In this document: piece by piece, positions 31,385 through 42,537 of the stretch | How positions within the stretch are numbered: the stretch's first letter is position 1 | How the letters are laid out: each line of letters starts with the position of its first letter | Assembly: GCA_040285825.1 (NCBI GenBank) | Contig: JAUPSS010000006.1 | Location: forward strand, 62,001-126,000 | Length of the DNA: 64,000 nt | Origin: Eukaryota sp. TZLM1-RC | Lineage: Eukaryota; Metamonada: BaSk clade | Direction of reading: 5' to 3' | Made by a program: the position numbers and the translations under genes | The notes under the pieces: model-generated | What the model was told of the DNA's origin: nothing | Databases searched by the model: none | The model's input: the letters and a program-made list of their open reading frames with translations, nothing else

Positions 31385-33133
31385 TTAGTCATCCCTTCCA
31401 GAAACCCAAACTATTGAATTTGCTAGCAATAAATGACCATCTGTGGAGCTTTTCCATCCACCAGGAAAAGGACTATCAGTACTACAACCATCTGAAGCAA
31501 AATCCACCACTCTACTTTTGTTATATTCACTCTTCAACACCAAAGGATCTCCATTTTTCAAGGTAGCAACTGTTTGAAAATCAGGGTTGATGGAAGTGTA
31601 TTCTGCACCTCGATTACAAGAAAAAGAGTTTACTGATTTCATAATTAAATCATTCTGGTTAGAGTTACCAAGTTCAATGAAAGAGCCAAATGGTTTACCA
31701 TAACCACTCAAACCCTTGAATGCTCCATATTTAAAGTCACCCTCGATGTTACGTCCAAAACAACTAAACAATACCAAACCCTTGCCAGCTTCTACTATTT
31801 GTTCTAGTAGTGTGGCTTGAATGGGTAAACAATTCGTATTGTATAAAACAACATCAAAATTATCAATATTGATTAAATTTGGGAATTGAGTAGAAGTAAT
31901 TTGTACCTCAAGATTAGGCCAATTTTGCCTAAATCCTTTTTGAATTTTTTGGGTAATGTCATTATGATAACTTGAATGAGCACACAAACAAACCCTAATT
32001 AATGGTAAATTTGATTGAATTATTTGGTTTTTAAATTGCAATTCTCTTGTTAATTCTTGAATTTGAGTGGCTAATTGGGTAATTAATTCATTTTGTTGAC
32101 CTAAAAGATGATTTAAATTGGAATTTTTTCTGGTTAATTCTTCAATTGTAGCATTTAATTGCCAATTTTCAGCAGAAAGTTCTTGAATTTCGTCATCTTT
32201 GCCTACTATTTCTTCATTTTCTTCACGATTTAATTCAGCTAATTGTTGAATTTCTTGTCTTAAATTGAGATTAACTCGACGCAATTCATGAATTAATTCA
32301 TCATTATTATTTTCAATTACCAAATTTTCATCAACTCCAACTTCACTTGTCAAATCATTCAACACCTCCAAAATTTGGTTAATGCCAGGCCTTTTTGATT
32401 GATCACTATCCAAGCATTTATTAATAATTTCTTGTAATAAAACAGGAGTTGTTTTATCAAATGGTAACTTAGTACCATTATATTTGGCTCCTAATAAAGC
32501 TATTTGAGAGTTAATTCCCTCAAAAGCGACTTTATTTGTAAGTAATTCATATAGAATTACCCCTAGGGAATAGACATCACTTTCCTGGCTTGAATTATTA
32601 TCAAAAGCTTCCAATGCAGCATACTTAGGGGTCATGGCATTGATAGTGTTGAGGGTGGCAGTATCAGCAATAATTTTGGAAGTTCCAAAGTCAGAGATTC
32701 TGGGACGACCATCAACCATTAGAATGTTCTGGGGCTTTAAATCTCTATGGATAAAGTTATTAGAGTGAAGGAAATGAAGGGCAGAGGTAATGGAGATCGC
32801 GTGCGAGAGGGACGTGCGAGACAGAGGGGAGGGTGTGTGGAGGGAAGAAGAGGCTCGATCCATGACAATACCCATCTTGCCGTCTATGTATGTAACTCCA
32901 TAGACGCGGATAATGCCAGGATGACTGAGGAGGGAGAGGAGACTGATTTCCTTCTTGAGCTTGGTCTCCCCTTCGTCAGTGAGAGCAATGAGTTTGACGG
33001 CGATGTCGTGGGAGAACCATTGAGCGGCGTAGACGGTAGCAAAACCACCTCGACCGATTTTTCCGTTTTCGAGGTCAATGGTGAGTTCAGAAGGGGAGAT
33101 TTCACGGCAAGGAGAGACTGAGAGAGATGACAT
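31385..33133 (-). CDS. TKL-like kinase, coiled coil and hypervariable ThuA/GATase-like domain (copy D)
   Basis: 582 residues from MSSLSVSPCREISP. An in-frame TTG upstream lies in the leader and is not used. The kinase is almost identical to copy C (GRGGFATVY, VKLIAL, HRDLKPQN, DFGTSK, ALE). The coiled coil is shorter and lacks one NQQLGEKD repeat. Variable clusters of the C-terminal domain: CAHSSY, TQF, TNCLP, CFGRN, GYGKPFG, NRG and CSTDSPFPG. All invariant framework residues are kept, and there is no stop or frameshift, so the gene looks functional. A hAT remnant lies just upstream in the same orientation (33387-35560), separated by the shared leader. Confidence 0.88.
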   Translation of the reverse strand: MSSLSVSPCREISPSELTIDLENGKIGRGGFATVYAAQWFSHDIAVKLIALTDEGETKLKKEISLLSLLSHPGIIRVYGVTYIDGKMGIVMDRASSSLHTPSPLSRTSLSHAISITSALHFLHSNNFIHRDLKPQNILMVDGRPRISDFGTSKIIADTATLNTINAMTPKYAALEAFDNNSSQESDVYSLGVILYELLTNKVAFEGINSQIALLGAKYNGTKLPFDKTTPVLLQEIINKCLDSDQSKRPGINQILEVLNDLTSEVGVDENLVIENNNDELIHELRRVNLNLRQEIQQLAELNREENEEIVGKDDEIQELSAENWQLNATIEELTRKNSNLNHLLGQQNELITQLATQIQELTRELQFKNQIIQSNLPLIRVCLCAHSSYHNDITQKIQKGFRQNWPNLEVQITSTQFPNLINIDNFDVVLYNTNCLPIQATLLEQIVEAGKGLVLFSCFGRNIEGDFKYGAFKGLSGYGKPFGSFIELGNSNQNDLIMKSVNSFSCNRGAEYTSINPDFQTVATLKNGDPLVLKSEYNKSRVVDFASDGCSTDSPFPGGWKSSTDGHLLLANSIVWVSGRDD

Positions 33134-33162
33134 GAGGTAGAATAGTGGAGGGGAAGTGTTGA

Positions 33163-33187
33163 GTTTAATTTGCAAAAATAGTTCAAA
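33163..33187 (-). promoter_or_regulatory. Conserved kinase leader, copy D
   Basis: Minus-strand match to the copy C leader (14569-14593), 30 bases before the ATG at 33133. Confidence 0.5.
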
Positions 33188-33386
33188 TCCATAGTTGAAG
33201 ATTACAATTTTTACAGCCTTTTGTCATGACGTCATGACATGTATATTACCAATATTACTACCACTAGAGATCATGATCAAACAACTCGCCAATATCTGAT
33301 TAGAAGACATCACAGTTATTGTTTAACAGAAATCAGTCTACATCACATAAGCCCTGTAGGAGAACTAATCTACCATCATCCCTAAT

Positions 33387-35560
33387 CTACCTAACTCGCT
33401 TTTGTTTTGGAGATAACTCCCCAACCACAGAAGTATCCTCTTCAAACAACAATCCTGACCCACTCAATCGTACTGTTCCTGCTGTATCGTGTCCTAGTAC
33501 TTCATCATCACCATCATCTTCTTGCTCTCTGAGACAAATTCCCTCAATTTCGTCGGCAAACAGTCCCTGTAAGTCTTCTTGTTCAAAAGTGGGTTCTACC
33601 ACCTGTCTTTGACTGGACCATCTTTCAATCTCTTCCTAATCTCTCCACATCTTCCTCTAATACTTGGTTGAGCGTTAATAAAGAACAGGACTTTGGATCC
33701 CTGGTTTGTAGTGTTGTATTAAAATAAATGTTCATCACATTATCCAACACCGCTTGGGACATGTTCAAACGGTGATCTGTAAGCTGAAAATCAAGAGCTG
33801 ACCACTACTGCTCAGTTATCGAAGCAGAACCGGTAGCTCCCGTGACTCTTTGTGCAACTATTTGTGCAACTATGGACAGATGGGGGAATTTTTGCCCATA
33901 GGTTGCCCACCAATGATGAGGTGGTAACGATTCTGCCTCCTCTTGACTGTCAGTGTCAATGCTGAATGAACTGAATTCTTCCGTTAACATATGAGAATTC
34001 TGTGAATTTTTGAAGGAAATTGGTAATAGGTTTCAACTTCTGTGGTTCAGTTAAAAAAACGTGGTTATAAGGTCTTAAAGCGGGGTTTAAAATTCTTTTA
34101 TATTAATATAGAATTACTCAAGTAATTCAATTATCAAGGATTGATTTCTCCATTTATTGACAAAAATCGTATCAACGCCCATTCCGAAGTCTATGAAACA
34201 GACTAAGGAGGAAGCAGAACTATCAGCTAGTCTTAATAAAGAAAGTAATGAAACACATAAGATAAAATTTCTTTGTTCTTCCAAAAGACCTCATTCTCCA
34301 AAACAAGAGATTTTGTATCAATGAACTGTAAACGTTTTGGTGACGTCTTTGTTTACAGTATGTTGTTCACATATCTCCCAAAACTAACTACTTCCTTCAT
34401 AAACAATTGATTCTCGTTCAACGTTCTTAACGTTAACAGGAGGTAAGCAATTCTTGTTACAGGAAATGACTTCAGCTTATACCCACCAATTTCTTTCCGC
34501 CAAAAGGCGACCTGACTATTGTTAGGTTTTGAGCAACAAAGCTGTGGGGTCAATCAAATCTTTGACCCAATCTATCTTCTTTACAAAATCTTTGAGAACC
34601 AAGTTGAGAGAGTAAACGGTGCATTTGGAATGCATAAGAACCTCATCACAATCCTGCAGTTGAGACGCTGCCGCTGTATTAACTCTGGCTCCATCCATGG
34701 TGATCCATAAAATTTTAGCAGAACACGAACTCTCTTCATCTGATTCCTCAATTACAGTTAATGACTTGGTATTTTGCTGGAGCAGTTCGTTGATACGAGA
34801 CACTGTATTAGCAACAATTGCCTTGATATGGTGTGCGTCTGCATTGTCTCCATTTGTAGGCAATGTGTCAAGAGCTAAATGAAGTCCATTGGATGAAATG
34901 ATGACGTTGTTTCTGGGATCACCTTTTGTAGAGTATTCATCTGCAGATATTTCACAAGAAAACTTTTCAATATTGGGAGTTACTTTAGACGACAACAGAG
35001 TATCCATCTGATTTCTTAAATGGGGTAAGCACTTGTTGGTAGCTATCCATCTTGTAGGTCCTGTATATTCTTTTTTTTGAGCTATCCAGCTTGACAGTAG
35101 ACGGCGAGTTTTTCCATACTTTTTTTGTGCCAAAGGTGGTGATCAAAAATGGACAGTGAATGACCCATGCAGATGGCCATATGTGTAAACAAGTTATCCA
35201 TTTCGAATTTGTTGTCCTCCACGGAGATAGAATTTTTAACGGTAGATTGTTTCTTTCTAGATGCAAGAGCAGTGACGATGGAAGAGATTTCAGCTTTCTT
35301 GGCCTTTTGTGCCTTTTGAGTACGTAACATGGTCAAGGTGGTCTCTCAAGGTTTTGAGCTCAAGAGGATCACAGCCAGGAAAGAAGATTATGTTGGAAGC
35401 GAGTACTTGAAGTCCGATTCTTAGTGTGGTCACAGCCATTACAGTAGAAGTCTCTTGGTGAATTTCGAAAGTTGTTCACGTGGACATGAGCCCATAATGG
35501 ATGGTTGCTCTTTGTTTTGTGGAAAGAAAATCTAGGTGGAATAGAGAGGGTCATGGTCGA
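33387..35560 (-). pseudogene. hAT-family transposase, broken
   Basis: Read on the minus strand in pieces: a BED zinc finger (HPLWAHVHVNNF, FYCNGC, SSTRFQH; 35554-35340); an N-terminal block (WIATNKCLPHLRNQMDTLL); the RNase-H-like core (SADEYSTKGD, WITMDGARVN, HSKCTVYSLNLVLKDFV; 35133-34522); FWRKEIGGYKLKSFP (~34500); and the hAT C-terminal dimerisation domain (HHWWATYGQKFPHLSIVAQ, ~33990-33850). An acidic tail ends at 33387. The stretch 34000-34340 between core and dimerisation domain has no matching sequence, so an internal part is lost. Several frame breaks occur. Terminal inverted repeats were not identified with confidence. It lies in a duplicated DPM1 upstream segment (junction about 35609). 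Confidence 0.75.
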
Positions 35561-35609
35561 TTAAATTTAGTTGAATTGTCAATGCTGGACTTAATTGATT
35601 GATTAATTA

Positions 35610-35725
35610 GGCAGTATGACGCTGTATTTTGACATGAATCAAGGGCTGAGGGATCTCAAGGGTAGTAACCTGTTGAGATTAATGGTATATAAAGATGAAA
35701 TGAATCAAGTTGATGTTTTCAAATC
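35610..35725 (-). pseudogene. Duplicated 5' end of DPM1 (promoter plus first codons)
   Basis: On the minus strand this matches 18310-18400 almost base for base. It includes GATTCATTTCATCTT, CCTCAGCCCTTGATTC, the start ATG (35635-35633) and the first eight codons of DPM1 (MSKYSVIL). It then stops at GCCT|AATTAATC, where the hAT-containing segment begins. It is separated from the rest of the duplicated upstream sequence (38407-38800) by the non-LTR element at 35735-38392. Confidence 0.75.
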
Positions 35726-35734
35726 ATGAGGTCT

Positions 35735-38392
35735 TTTTTTGAGAGACTTTTTATTTATTTAAACAAAAATGTTAAAAACTAAAAATCTATTTCCTCAAAC
35801 TCCACATCTACCATGGAAAATTTACCTAACCTAAAAAAATTCACAACCTTTTCTTCATAATATCTTCCTAGTGATAACAACGAGCTAGAAACAAGGCTAT
35901 GCATCCCCTTAAAAATGGAAAATACAATTCTTTTTTGCCTAAAGGTACGGTCAAATATTCTTCCAGTTCTATTTTTGACAATAGTAAAGAAATCATCTAG
36001 AAATGATAAAGCGGTTTTACCTAAGGTTCCAAATAAAGAAAAAGCAAAAGGACAACGAAGGTATTGAGTATGTGAGTTGGAATTCAGATTATTGATTTTT
36101 TCTGTGTACTTGATAATTTTTGCTTCTTCAGCTCTTCGTAAAGGTGAATTATAAGATTGTGCCAGTTTTTCATTTGAGCTGTTTGATACATCAGTAGATC
36201 TGACATCAATAATAATCATTGATCCATTGACGGTAACTAGCACATCACCACGGCTGTCACCAAAAGAATTTTTGTCAGATTCATCAGCCAGATTTGAAAG
36301 CAAAGGTTCTAAAAAAGATTCAAGCCGGTAGGACTTAAACATACAATAGAGCTGATCACGAACTGCATCATGCACTGTTGATCTAAAAGTAATAAATCGA
36401 TTACAATTAAATAAATGGGTTGGAGTGACAGTCTTTCCACATTTACAAATAACTCCATGAGGAAGATTATCATGCCAAATAAAAGATCGAAGACGCATAG
36501 ATAACAAAAAGCAAGGGTCATTGAGAAACAAACCATAAACTCTTGGAACTTGATTAATCAAACAAGAGGCAGAACTATCACAAACATCCAGTAAAAAATT
36601 TGCAAAAGCGGGATATTTTTGCTTGACCATGCCAAGACGTCCTTCATAATCCAAGCCTTCAAATATTACTGTCAGTTTTTGTTGAAGTTTCTTCACACAA
36701 TACCTTAAATTAACTAAATTTCGTGGAGGAGTATCTTGAACTGAGTCGGGAAAGCATTGACACCAAATTTCTGGTGCAATTTTATTAATAGCAACATCAA
36801 GGTCATACAAATATTTTGAAAATGATGGATTAAGCAAATGAATATCTTCAGGGAAACGATTAAGAAATTCAAAAATAAAATTTTTACCACCACCAACAAA
36901 AGCTGCTTGACAAAGAATCGAGGATTTGGTAAAGCCAACACCACCAAATTGTGAAGAAGAGAACAAGTGAGCTCGAATAAGCTCAGGATTCACTTCTAAT
37001 AAGGAAGCAAAGAAAGTTGCACGGAGTTGATTAAATGATCGGCAGAAATCAATAGACAATGAAGGTGCTGTCGACCTCAATAAATAATTTAAATATATTT
37101 AATTTAAATAAGTAATTTTTCCGGAGGAACAAATTTTTAAAATAAAAAACATGATATGTTTTTCTATTTCTAATTCCGAAATTAATTGAAGTTCAGTGCC
37201 AAGTTTAGCACCAATTTCGTTAACATTTCTAGTTATTTCATCAACATTTCCTAACCAACATCCTAGAAAACGAAAAGCTTCTTGTGAATAATTTGTAAAA
37301 GGAATTTTACAATTATTAATTTTGAACTCTTTGAATTTATTACCAATTAATAAACATTTTTTGGGATTCAAGTGAAGGCCAATAATTTCATATTGTTCAG
37401 CAAATTCATTTGAAGCTTTTTGAACAACATCAAATGCACCGATAAGGGAGATGTCTTCCATATAACCCACAAATTTGAGAGAAGGGTATTTTTCATTAAT
37501 AGCAATCAAAGATTCTTGTATTGCTAAGCAAAATAATAATGGGCCCAAAGGATCTCCTTGTTTTACACCTGATGAAGACTTGAGAGAAAAAACATCATAA
37601 ACTAATTCACTTGGTTTACCATAAAACAAATAGAAATAGCTTGATAGTTCAGGAAAATGTTTTTGAATTACTTCGTAGATTGCTTTTCTTTTTACACTAT
37701 TAAAAGCATTGCTAAAATCTAAATTGAAAATAAAATTGTTTCCTTTGGAGTTAAAGAACAAATCAGATGTAAGAGCAGCAACCGAAGCTCCATCAATCGT
37801 TTGAATACCAAATTGCAAAGGTGACAAAAATTTTCCAGCTTTTTTCACAATTCTGTTGAAAATAATTGAGGCAAACAAACGAGAGAGAGAGAGATTCACC
37901 AACAGCAATGGGACGAATTCCAGAGGGTTTAGATTCATTTCCAGGTTTAACTAAAGCAATAAGACGTGCAGCAGTAAGCTCATGTGAAGGCACGACTTTT
38001 AAAAAGACCAATTGTTGGAAATAGAATGCTAAATCATCTGCAATTTCGGGTGTTTTATTACAAGTGGTTTTTAAAATATCAAACGAAATTCCCGATGGTC
38101 CAGCAGCTTTACCTTTTGGTAATTTTTTAATTGCAGCAAGAACTTCTGAGGCATTTATTGGATTAGTAGACCAAAATTGACAAATATTGGGTTTTGGACA
38201 AATGAAATTTTCCTCAGGATGGAGCTTTTTCAATTTTTCAACTGTCTCAAGGGTTGGTTTAGCAATATCAGAGGAAAACAACGACTGCACTCCAGCACCA
38301 TATCTACCTCGAAGACAATTGTTTAACTTTTGGTATTGGATTTTGTTTATAAACAGCATTTTTGTTCACAAACGATTTCTTTTTTGCAAAAA
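35735..38392 (-). mobile_element. R2-like non-LTR retrotransposon, best-preserved copy, with 14-bp target duplication
   Basis: Flanked by AAATCATGAGGTCT at 35721-35734 and 38393-38406; the related site near DPM1 (about 18280-18300) is empty. Minus-strand frames 38359-37793, 37938-37099 and 37080-35779 together give: KLPKGKAAGPSGISFDIL, RPIAVGESL, palm motif A FNLDFSNAFNSVKRK, GVKQGDPLGPLLFCLAIQ, YMEDISLIG (YxDD changed to YMED), FRFLGCWLGN; zinc knuckle CKCGKTVTPTHLFNC; endonuclease RGDVLVTVNGSMIIIDV; and C-terminal FRQKRIVFSIFKGM. Two frame breaks and YMED suggest inactivity. N-terminal DNA-binding fingers are absent, so it is probably 5'-truncated. Confidence 0.85.
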
Positions 38393-38406
38393 AAATCATG
38401 AGGTCT

Positions 38407-39099
38407 TTCGTTTCCATTGAGATACTGATCCACAACATGAATCATATTAAGAACAGCATTGTCATTACGATTCCATAGACATCCACACTTCTTGTTTATT
38501 CAAACGAGCGATCAATTTTCAGTTATTTTGAACATCTTTTGACAATTTCAAATTGTAGTAGTTTGCTAAACTTAAACTTCATTTGCAAATTGTGACATAA
38601 TCAAGATTGGCTCAATTGTTAATATAACAATTCACATTTGATCACATCTGTTGGAACAGAGACAAAATATAACATTTTGAATAAAAAACTATATTGTGTT
38701 ATTCCGCTTAAAAAATATCATGTTCCTTGAAAAAGTAAAGATACCCAAAGTCCCAAAAAAACGTTCATATAAGGTATAGACGTTTAAAGATATTTATTGC
38801 TATTTATTGCTATATATAAAAACTGTTTTTAATAAATTGTTACAATTTAATTGAAAATAGCAACCAATCTAGACTTTGGACTAGTGTAATGCGTGTACCA
38901 AAAATATTGTATTGTCCATTTCTTCATTAATATTTGTGTCTAAGTTTCGACAAATCATGGTTTTATTCGGGAGGGATTATCTACAACAATTGACGATTAA
39001 ATTGTAAAAAAATAATGAAATTGAAAAAAACACTTTATTAATTGAATAAAACAATATTAAAAAAGCCGAAATAATTCAAATTAAACCTCAAAAAGTTTA
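38407..39099 (-). repeat. Duplicated segment: DPM1 upstream region plus kinase 3' flank
   Basis: Inverted homologue of 16451-18300 without the insertions found there. It lacks the non-LTR fragment (16755-17075) and the hAT/leader insertion (17380-18150). It therefore gives the pre-insertion state of both sites and shows that kinase, flank and DPM1 5' end were duplicated as one block. Confidence 0.75.
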
Positions 39100-40824
39100 T
39101 TAGTCATCCCTTCCAGAAACCCAAACTATTGAATTTGCTAGCAATAAATGACCATCTGTGGAGCTTTTCCATCCACTACTATCACCATCAGTACTATAAC
39201 CATCTGAAGCAAAATCCACCACTCTACTTTTGTTATATTCACACTTCAACACCAAAGGATCTCCATTTTCCAAGGTAGCAACTGTTTGAAATTCAGGGTT
39301 GGTGGAAGTGTATTCTGCAACAAACTTACAAGAAAAAGAGTTTACTGATTTCATAATTAAATCATTCTGGTTAGAGTTACCAAGTTCAATGATAGAGACA
39401 AATGGTTTACAATCACTCAAACCCTTGAATGCTCCATATTTAAAGTCACCCTCGATGTTACCTCCACTACTACAACTAAACAACACCAAACCCTTGCCAG
39501 CTTCTACTATTTGTTCTAGTAGTGTGGCTTGAATGGTTGAACCAAAAGTATTGAACAAAACAACATCAAAATTATCAATATTGTTTAAATTTGGTCGATT
39601 AGTAGAAGTAATTTGTACCTCAAGGTTAGGCCAATTTTGCCTAAATCCTTTTTTAATTTTTTGGGTAATGTCATTATGAAGTCTTGAATCAGCCCACAAA
39701 CAAACCCTAATTAATGGTGAATTTGGTTGAATTATTTGGTTTTTAAATTGCAATTCACTTTTTAATTCTTGAATTTGAATGGTTAATTGGCGAATTAATT
39801 CATTTTGTTGACCCAATTGTTGATTTAAATTGGAATTATTTCTGGTTAATTCTTCAATTGTAGCATTTAATTGCCTATTTTCAGCAGAAAGTTCTTGAAT
39901 TTCTTCACCTTTTTCACGGTTTAATCCAGTTAATTGTTGAATTTCATGTCTTAAATTGAGATTAACTCGACGCAATTCTTGAATAAATTCATCATTATTA
40001 TTTTCAATTACCAAATTTTCATCAACTCCAACTTCACTTGTCAAATCATTCAACACCTCCAAAATTTGGTTAATGCTAGGCCTTTTTGATTGATCATTAT
40101 CCAAGCATTTATTAATAATTTCTTGTAATAAAACAGGAGTTGTTTCATCAAATGGTAACTTAGTACCATTATATTTGGCTCCTAATAAAGCTATTTGAGA
40201 ATTAATTCCCTCAAAAGCGACTTTATTTGTAAGCAATTCATATAGAATTACCCCTAGGGAATAGACATCACTTTCCTGGCTTGAATTATTATCAAAAGCT
40301 TCCAATGCAGCATACTTAGGGGTCATGGCATTGATAGTGTTGAGGGTGGCGGTATCAGCAATAATTTTGGAAGTTCCAAAGTCAGAAATTCTAGGACGAC
40401 CATCAACCATTAGAATGTTCTGGGGCTTTAAATCTCTATGGATAAAGTTATTAGAGTGAAGGAAGTGAATGGCAGAGGTTATAGAGATCGCGTGCGAGAG
40501 GGATGTGCGAGACAGAGGGGAGGGTGTGTGGAGGGAAGAAGAGGCTCGATCCATAACAATACCCATCTTGCCGTCTATGTATGTAACTCCATAAACGCGG
40601 ATAATGCCAGGATGATTGAGGAGGGAGAGGAGGCCGATCTCCTTCTTGAGCTTGGTCTCCCCTTCGTCTGTGAGAGCAATGAGTTTGACGGCGATGTCGT
40701 GGGAGAACCATTGAGCGGCGTAGACGGTAGCGAAACCACCTCGACCGATTTTTCCGTTTTCGAGGTCAATGGTGAGTTCAGAGGGGGAGATTTCACGGCA
40801 AGGAGGGACTGGGAGAGACGACAT
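39100..40824 (-). CDS. TKL-like kinase, coiled coil and hypervariable ThuA/GATase-like domain (copy E)
   Basis: 574 residues from MSSLPVPPCREISP, intact. The kinase domain differs from copy C at only a few residues (for example AIHFLHSNN for ALHFLHSNN). The coiled coil is the shortest of the three complete genes. Variable clusters: WADSRL, TNR, FNTFGST, CSSGGN, DCKPFV, KFV and YSTDGDSS. One cluster (CSSGGN) is one residue longer than in copies A, C and D. A divergent non-LTR element ends only about 45 bases upstream of the leader in the same orientation, so the older promoter region seen in C and D is replaced here. Confidence 0.88.
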   Translation of the reverse strand: MSSLPVPPCREISPSELTIDLENGKIGRGGFATVYAAQWFSHDIAVKLIALTDEGETKLKKEIGLLSLLNHPGIIRVYGVTYIDGKMGIVMDRASSSLHTPSPLSRTSLSHAISITSAIHFLHSNNFIHRDLKPQNILMVDGRPRISDFGTSKIIADTATLNTINAMTPKYAALEAFDNNSSQESDVYSLGVILYELLTNKVAFEGINSQIALLGAKYNGTKLPFDETTPVLLQEIINKCLDNDQSKRPSINQILEVLNDLTSEVGVDENLVIENNNDEFIQELRRVNLNLRHEIQQLTGLNREKGEEIQELSAENRQLNATIEELTRNNSNLNQQLGQQNELIRQLTIQIQELKSELQFKNQIIQPNSPLIRVCLWADSRLHNDITQKIKKGFRQNWPNLEVQITSTNRPNLNNIDNFDVVLFNTFGSTIQATLLEQIVEAGKGLVLFSCSSGGNIEGDFKYGAFKGLSDCKPFVSIIELGNSNQNDLIMKSVNSFSCKFVAEYTSTNPEFQTVATLENGDPLVLKCEYNKSRVVDFASDGYSTDGDSSGWKSSTDGHLLLANSIVWVSGRDD

Positions 40825-40853
40825 GAGGTAGAAGAGTGGAGAGGAAGTGTTGA

Positions 40854-40876
40854 GTTTAATTTGCAAAAATAGTTAA
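40854..40876 (-). promoter_or_regulatory. Conserved kinase leader, copy E
   Basis: Minus-strand match to the copy C leader, 30 bases before the ATG at 40824; similarity ends at its 5' side, where retroelement-derived sequence begins. Confidence 0.5.
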
Positions 40877-40899
40877 AAAGATTTGATACATATGGATAT

Positions 40900-41995
40900 A
40901 CGAAGAAACAAAACAAGACAAACTAAAACACATCAGAAACAAAATTCTCCACAACAACTCTTGATGAATGCTTATACAGCTTGGACATCATTAAATTTAA
41001 GTACTTGGGAACACTTCTGTACAAAGCAAAAATGATACGATTCTTCCATAAATTCATTGAAAAATTCTTACCACTTGAACGACATAAATTATCAAAATCA
41101 TTGATAAAATTCAAGGCGGATTGTCCAATGTTCCCAAAAATCGAAAAGGCCAAAGGAACAAACGAAAACGTCGAATAAAGATTCTTATTTAAATCATTTA
41201 ATATCTCAGTATATTTGTCTCGTTTACGAACCTCAGCCTTGTTTAAATGACCATTAGAACTAAATAAAACATCATCACGATAAATAAAAGCAAAGGGATC
41301 AACTGTAGTAAAATCAACAACAACTTGAGAGGAATCCACAAAAGGAGCAATTAAATCACCTCGACGTGAATTAAACAGATTATCATCACTATAATGCTTC
41401 AACAAAGGTTCTACTTTGCAACTAAAATTGTAACACTTGAACATCTCATATGTCACATCACGAACGGCATTATGAAGAACTGACCGATATTGAAGAAATT
41501 TCTTACAACTTACAATATGACGGAAATTGACAGTCGGTTTTTCTTTACAAATACAAACAGAATTATCCAAAAGACCACTTGGATACATCCCTAATCTCAA
41601 CCGCATGTTTTGTTTCCAAGCTTCATTTGTTAAGTGAAGACCAAATGGCCTTGGTTGCTGAGATATTAAACTAGTGCAATTTTGGTTGTCTGATAAAAAG
41701 GCAGCAAAGAAGGGATTATTAATCTTAGTCACACTAAGTTGTTTAGAAAAATACAGGTCTTCAAAACCAATACAAACAGCCTTCTGTAATTTCACAACAG
41801 CAAGATGAAGATTAGTCAAAAATCTCGAAGGTACAGAAGGCAAACTTGAAGGAAAACACCGATTCCACACATCAATAGGTAGTTCTTGCACCATGTGTTC
41901 GAGCGAAATTAATAAAGGATGTGATGCATTCAAAGGAATTTGATCAAACCGGAGTTTCCACTCAAAAAGAAAATTTTTCATACCACCAATGATTT
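40900..41995 (-). mobile_element. Divergent R2-like non-LTR element, endonuclease half
   Basis: A single open minus frame of 352 codons (41981-40923). It begins within the linker (KNFLFEWKLRFDQ) and continues through LAVVKLQKAVCIGFEDL, the zinc knuckle CICKEKPTVNFRHIVSC, HNAVRDVTYEMFK, the endonuclease core RRGDLIAPFVDSSQVVVDFTT, and the C-terminal block LWKNRIIFALYRSV. It lacks the reverse transcriptase (5' truncation at about 41995). It has no internal stop, so it is young or under constraint. It is clearly a different subfamily from the 26725 and 35735 elements. Confidence 0.8.
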
Positions 41996-42537
41996 TTATA
42001 TATATTATATCTTTATTATTTATTCTTTATTTGTAATTGTTAAGAAAATTATTTTGATATAGGAAAAAACTTTCAATAATCTACAACAACACCATCATAA
42101 TAATAAAGTTCTTTTTTGGTACTGGATATAGGTCGCAAACCTCAAAAGCTGGTTCGGTTGATTTATGAAAACATATTCGTAAAGAATTGAATAATTGGAT
42201 TCAGGGATGGATTACAACTCCTGGAATTGGTCAATGCAGGTAGTAAACCCTAAAAAATCACACAAAGTAACATTCAACTTTAACAAAATATATGTTTGGA
42301 ATGACACGCTTTAATAATAAACAACAATAGACAAAAAAGAAAAGGAGATAGGGTAGATGTAAAGTTTGTTGATGGAAATACACAGACTGTCTATTATTCT
42401 TTTATTTTTTCCTATTCAACAAAAGGTTAACTACACAAATGAGGTCAGGATTACCACCTTTTTTAAATATCATGTCAAATTAAAATTTTTACCATTTTCC
42501 ATTTAGTTGTTTAGTTATTTTGAATTATAATTATTTA
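41996..42537. other. Intergenic, nothing recognised
   Basis: AT-rich, no open frame or repeat identified. Confidence 0.45.

Noticed and set aside
32747-33121. Long plus-strand frame opposite the kinase of copy D (also 40438-40872)
   Set aside because: Antisense shadow of the GC-rich start of the kinase genes; occurs wherever the kinase does and has no independent motif.
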